A stretch of DNA of 64,000 nt from Actinoplanes flavus (GTDB lineage Bacteria; Actinomycetota; Actinomycetes; Mycobacteriales; Micromonosporaceae), in NCBI RefSeq assembly GCF_017592555.1, contig NZ_JAGFNS010000005.1:177241-241240 (forward strand), given 5' to 3'. Each line of letters opens with the position of its first letter. Positions within the stretch are counted from its first letter, which is position 1. Below are positions 61,315 to 64,000 of this stretch, piece after piece. The notes below the pieces were generated by a model. That model searched no databases and had not been told where the DNA came from. It saw nothing but the letters and a program-made list of their open reading frames with translations. The translations under genes were made by a program, and so were the position numbers.

Positions 61315-61707
61315 TCATCCGAGCCGGTGCAGTTGAAATAACCAGCTCACCAGGGCGGTCAGCCCGGCGAGCCAGCCCACCTGTCGCCGTCGCGCGGACG
61401 ACCACGAGCGTGGCGGTTGCAGCACGCCCGCGGCACGCAGCGCCACGAGCGGGCCGGTGACGGCGGTGAACGCCGCCAGGGCGAAGATCAGAGGGTTGGC
61501 CTGGAAAGCCGTCTCGACCTGGCCGCGCACCAGCGCCACGGCGGCGGTCGTCAGACCACACGCCGGGCACGGCACATCGGTCATCGTCCGCAACGGACAC
61601 GGCAGACCCGCTCCGGTACGGGCGGTGACCGTCGGCCAGACCGCCGCCCCCACCGCGACGAGCGCGCCGAGGCCGCCCAGCCGCTCGGGAACGGAGAACT
61701 CACGCAT
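61315..61707 (-). CDS. DUF2752 membrane protein
   Basis: A 130-residue membrane protein with the DUF2752 hallmark CPLRTMTDVPCPACGLTTA and two to three helices. ATG 61707 was preferred over GTG 61713 because an AGAGG site lies seven nt upstream. Function unknown; the conserved cysteines may bind a metal. Confidence 0.82.
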   Translation of the reverse strand: MREFSVPERLGGLGALVAVGAAVWPTVTARTGAGLPCPLRTMTDVPCPACGLTTAAVALVRGQVETAFQANPLIFALAAFTAVTGPLVALRAAGVLQPPRSWSSARRRQVGWLAGLTALVSWLFQLHRLG

Positions 61708-61933
61708 GCACACACCTCTAGATCTGAAAGCTGGTGGATCATACGGGTGTTCGGGCCCGTTCGGCGACCCCGTATCCGCAGCGTGGAACCACTAAACGCC
61801 CGTTCGAGTGACGGATTTCGCAGTTCCTCCGTCACGGTAAGGCCCCATCCGTATCGATGGTGGTGTCCGGCTCGCGACAGTGCCACCGGCGCCGCGGTCC
61901 GCGTCGCCCCGCATCCGACGTAACCTCGATCGG

Positions 61934-63286
61934 GTGAGCACCGCCCCCGCCATCCCTCTAACGTCCGTCTTCGCCGACACCTTCCCGGAGATGGCGACCC
62001 CCTGGCGGGCCGCCGACCCGCCCGACCCGCGGCTGCTGATCCTCAACCGTCCGCTCGCGGCCGAGCTGGGCCTCGACCCCGACTGGCTGGAGACGCCCGA
62101 CGGCATCGGCTTCCTCACCGGCGTCAATCTGCCCGGGCAGGCGAAACCGGTGGCCCAGGCCTATGCCGGCCACCAGTTCGGCGGCTACTCCCCACGGCTC
62201 GGCGACGGCCGTGCCCTGCTGCTCGGTGAGCTGCACGGGCGCGACATCCACCTCAAGGGTTCCGGCCGTACCCCGTACGCCCGCGGCGGTGACGGCCTGG
62301 CCGCGGTCGGCCCGATGCTGCGCGAGTACGTGATCAGTGAAGCCATGCACGCCCTCGGCATCCCGACCACCCGGTCGCTCGCGGTCGTCGCCACCGGCCG
62401 GAGCATCGTCCGGGAGAATCTGGCCCCGGGCGCCGTCCTCACCCGGGTCGCGGCCAGCCACCTGCGGGTGGGCAGCTTCCAGTACGCCCGCGCCACCGGT
62501 GACGCCGGCCTGCTGCGCCGCCTCGCCGATCACGCGATCGCCCGTCACCATCCCACCGCCGGGAACGCGCTGGAGCTGTTCGGCGCGGTGGTGGACGCGC
62601 AGGCCGACCTGATCGCGAAGTGGATGCTGACCGGGTTCGTCCACGGGGTGATGAACACCGACAACATGACCATCTCCGGCGAGACCATCGACTACGGGCC
62701 GTGCGCCTTCATGGACGCCTTCGACCCGGCGACCGTGTTCAGCTCGATCGACGAGACCGGCCGTTACGCCTACGGCAACCAGCCCACGATCGCCCAGTGG
62801 AACCTGGCCCGCCTGGCCGAGTCGCTGCTGCCGCTCTTCGACGAGGACCAGGACAAGGCGATCGCCCTGGCCACCGAGGCGCTGGCGGGGTTCCGCACCC
62901 GCTACGCGCGGGCCACCATCTCCGGCATGAGCGCCAAGCTGGGCCTCCCGGCCGACAACGCCCAGCTGGCCGAGGACCTGCTCGCCCACCTGGCGGCCGG
63001 GAAGACCGATTTCACCTCGTTCTTCCGGAGGCTGGCCGCGGGTGAGGAGACCGGTGCGTGGGTCGACCGCTGGCGCGCCGAGAACCCCGACACCGAGGCG
63101 ATGAACCGGGTCAATCCCGTCTACATCCCCCGGAACCATCTGGTCGAGGAGGCGCTCGCCGCCGCCGACGTCCGCGACCTCCTCGAGGCGGTCACCGCAC
63201 CCTTCGACGCGCGCCCCGGCAAGGCCCGCTATGCGGCCCCGGCTCCGCCGGACTTCGGCACCTACCGCACCTTCTGCGGAACCTGA
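61934..63286 (+). CDS. selO: SelO (YdiU) pseudokinase-fold protein AMPylase
   Basis: Transfers AMP from ATP to Ser/Thr/Tyr of target proteins, linked to redox stress. Motifs [40 protein letters not shown] segments (divided here as [16 protein letters not shown]), [17 protein letters not shown] and HGVMNTDNM are diagnostic. The C-terminus reads TFCGT, so a cysteine stands where many eukaryotic SelO proteins have selenocysteine. GTG 61934 gives a protein of 450 residues; the 61880 start adds basic residues and is less likely. TAACCT at 61921-61926 could make the mRNA leaderless. Confidence 0.93.
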   Translation: MSTAPAIPLTSVFADTFPEMATPWRAADPPDPRLLILNRPLAAELGLDPDWLETPDGIGFLTGVNLPGQAKPVAQAYAGHQFGGYSPRLGDGRALLLGELHGRDIHLKGSGRTPYARGGDGLAAVGPMLREYVISEAMHALGIPTTRSLAVVATGRSIVRENLAPGAVLTRVAASHLRVGSFQYARATGDAGLLRRLADHAIARHHPTAGNALELFGAVVDAQADLIAKWMLTGFVHGVMNTDNMTISGETIDYGPCAFMDAFDPATVFSSIDETGRYAYGNQPTIAQWNLARLAESLLPLFDEDQDKAIALATEALAGFRTRYARATISGMSAKLGLPADNAQLAEDLLAHLAAGKTDFTSFFRRLAAGEETGAWVDRWRAENPDTEAMNRVNPVYIPRNHLVEEALAAADVRDLLEAVTAPFDARPGKARYAAPAPPDFGTYRTFCGT

Positions 63287-63355
63287 CAAAACCCATTTAT
63301 CGTACGCGTTAGGCACCGTTCCGCCGTACCCCGCGAGGTTCTGCGACACCGGCCC

Positions 63356-63437
63356 GTGCCGCGCCCGCCGGGCTCAGATCGGTGGTTCAGCCGGCTCTGG
63401 GGGATGTCTCGACGACGTCGAGACATCCCCCAGAGCC
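63356..63437. repeat. palindromic element with perfect 22-bp arms between convergent genes
   Basis: Positions 63393-63414 and 63416-63437 are exact inverted copies around a single A. The preceding stretch 63356-63392 matches the left arm of the element at 25573 at most positions (GTGCCGC, CCGGGC, AGATCGGTGGT, CAGCCGGC). It separates selO from the opposing aminotransferase gene, whose stop codon lies within it. Likely a bidirectional terminator or a dispersed repeat. Confidence 0.8.
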
Positions 63438-64000
63438 AGCCCGAGACGCCGGACGGCCTCGTCCATCGCCTCCGCCGCGGCGGCCGCGTAGGTCAGCCGC
63501 AGGAACGCGCCGGGCGGCTCGGCCGCGTGCCAGGCCCGCCCGGGAAAGACGATCACCCCGGCCGCCGCGGCCGCGGCGGCCACCGCCACGTCGTCCCGGC
63601 CGTCCGGCAGCCGCACCCACAGGTGCAGACCGCCGCGCGGGACCACCGGCGGCACCAGGCCGGGCAGATGCCGCCGCAGCGCGCCGAGCAGCGCCGCCCG
63701 CCGATTCCCCAGCTCGGCCCGCAGCCCGCGACGATGCCGCCCCCACGCCGGGCTGGTCACGAACTCCACGGTGGCCTGCTGCAACGGCCCGGACACGAAG
63801 AAGTCGTCGAGCAACCGGGCGGCCCGCAACCGGGCGCCCGCCGGACCACGCGCCCCGAGCCCGGCGACCCGCAGCCCGGGCGCCGCCGACTTGGTCAGCG
63901 GCCGCAGGTGGATGACGTGACCGTGCGGGTCGGCCGACGCCAGCGGAGGAGGCGGATCACCGTCGATGGCCAGATCGCGGGCGTAGTCGTCCTCGATCAG
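63374..64000 (-). CDS. PLP-dependent aminotransferase domain, MocR-type (5' part outside window)
   Basis: The frame is open to the window end, so only the C-terminal ~208 residues are seen. IEDDYARDL (Asp and Tyr contact PLP) and LRPLTKSAAPGLRVAG (PLP lysine) mark a fold-type I aminotransferase, and the helix-rich end with PRGGLHLWVRLPDG is typical of the MocR/GntR group. The N-terminal DNA-binding part cannot be seen. Its last ~20 codons are formed by the palindromic element (sequence ALGDVSTSSRHPPEP), so the protein end is set by the repeat. Confidence 0.82.
   Translation of the reverse strand: MIEDDYARDLAIDGDPPPPLASADPHGHVIHLRPLTKSAAPGLRVAGLGARGPAGARLRAARLLDDFFVSGPLQQATVEFVTSPAWGRHRRGLRAELGNRRAALLGALRRHLPGLVPPVVPRGGLHLWVRLPDGRDDVAVAAAAAAAGVIVFPGRAWHAAEPPGAFLRLTYAAAAAEAMDEAVRRLGLALGDVSTSSRHPPEPAEPPI

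Noticed and set aside
1..64000. CRISPR arrays, tRNA and rRNA genes
   Set aside because: No regularly spaced repeats with spacers and no cloverleaf or rRNA-like segments were noticed; the tandem 22-bp repeats have no spacers.

Overview
The window is about 64 kb of very GC-rich DNA with densely packed genes, many GTG and TTG starts and many 1- to 14-base gene overlaps. It carries an F420-type luciferase-like oxidoreductase, a 2-methylisoborneol/encapsulin operon, a PglX-type methyltransferase, GGDEF-EAL and PilZ proteins, and large families of vWA, CHAT, caspase and GTPase conflict genes. Together these point to a filamentous actinomycete, plausibly a Micromonosporaceae/Actinoplanes-like genome; the genus is an inference. 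No rRNA, tRNA or CRISPR array was recognised.

Left part (1-23.1 kb): the 3' part of an FAD/Fe-S oxidase, a secreted alkaline phosphatase, then a tight three-gene cassette (winged-helix protein, two-module P-loop ATPase, AIPR-family protein with a nuclease-like N-terminus) that looks like a phage-defence or conflict module. It is followed by a secreted GH43 arabinanase, an AAA_14/DUF4143 ATPase preceded by three tandem 22-bp repeats, an F420 oxidoreductase divergent from a TetR gene and thioesterase, the complete 2-methylisoborneol operon (family 2B encapsulin shell, terpene cyclase, geranyl-PP C-methyltransferase), a hydrolase, a membrane GGDEF-EAL protein, and a solitary PglX-like DNA methyltransferase.

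Centre (23.2-55.2 kb): a large island of NTP-dependent stress/conflict genes. One block reads vWA (TerY-like), PP2C phosphatase, protein kinase, zinc-ribbon/helical protein, J-like protein, GrpE-like protein, Hsp70, i.e. a TerY-P triad fused to a dedicated chaperone machine. A second block is a FnIII-like protein, a zinc-ribbon GTPase, a GTPase-associated protein, a membrane GTPase and a one-pass membrane peptide (double-GTPase system). A third is a CHAT protease, a helical partner, a sigma-like protein and a Crp-type regulator. Opposing these are two more vWA proteins and an operon of HTH protein, nucleotidyl-cyclase-like protein and caspase-like protease. Two sigma-region-2-like paralogues (47995-49038 and 54125-55189) lie within the island.

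The transcription units of the island share an 11-bp element, CTGTCCGTCAG, at five intergenic places. In four cases it sits exactly 8 nt before a start codon; in two divergent gaps it is doubled into an inverted repeat. This strongly suggests that one island-specific promoter or operator system controls all these units together.

Right part (55.2-64 kb): TetR-like regulator, membrane proteins, a PadR regulator with a clear leaderless promoter and operator, an Asp23-like protein, a PilZ protein, a ribokinase-like kinase, RDD and DUF2752 membrane proteins, the SelO pseudokinase AMPylase, and the 3' part of a MocR/aminotransferase gene. Two convergent gene pairs (25.6 kb and 63.4 kb) are separated by related palindromic elements that share a core sequence.
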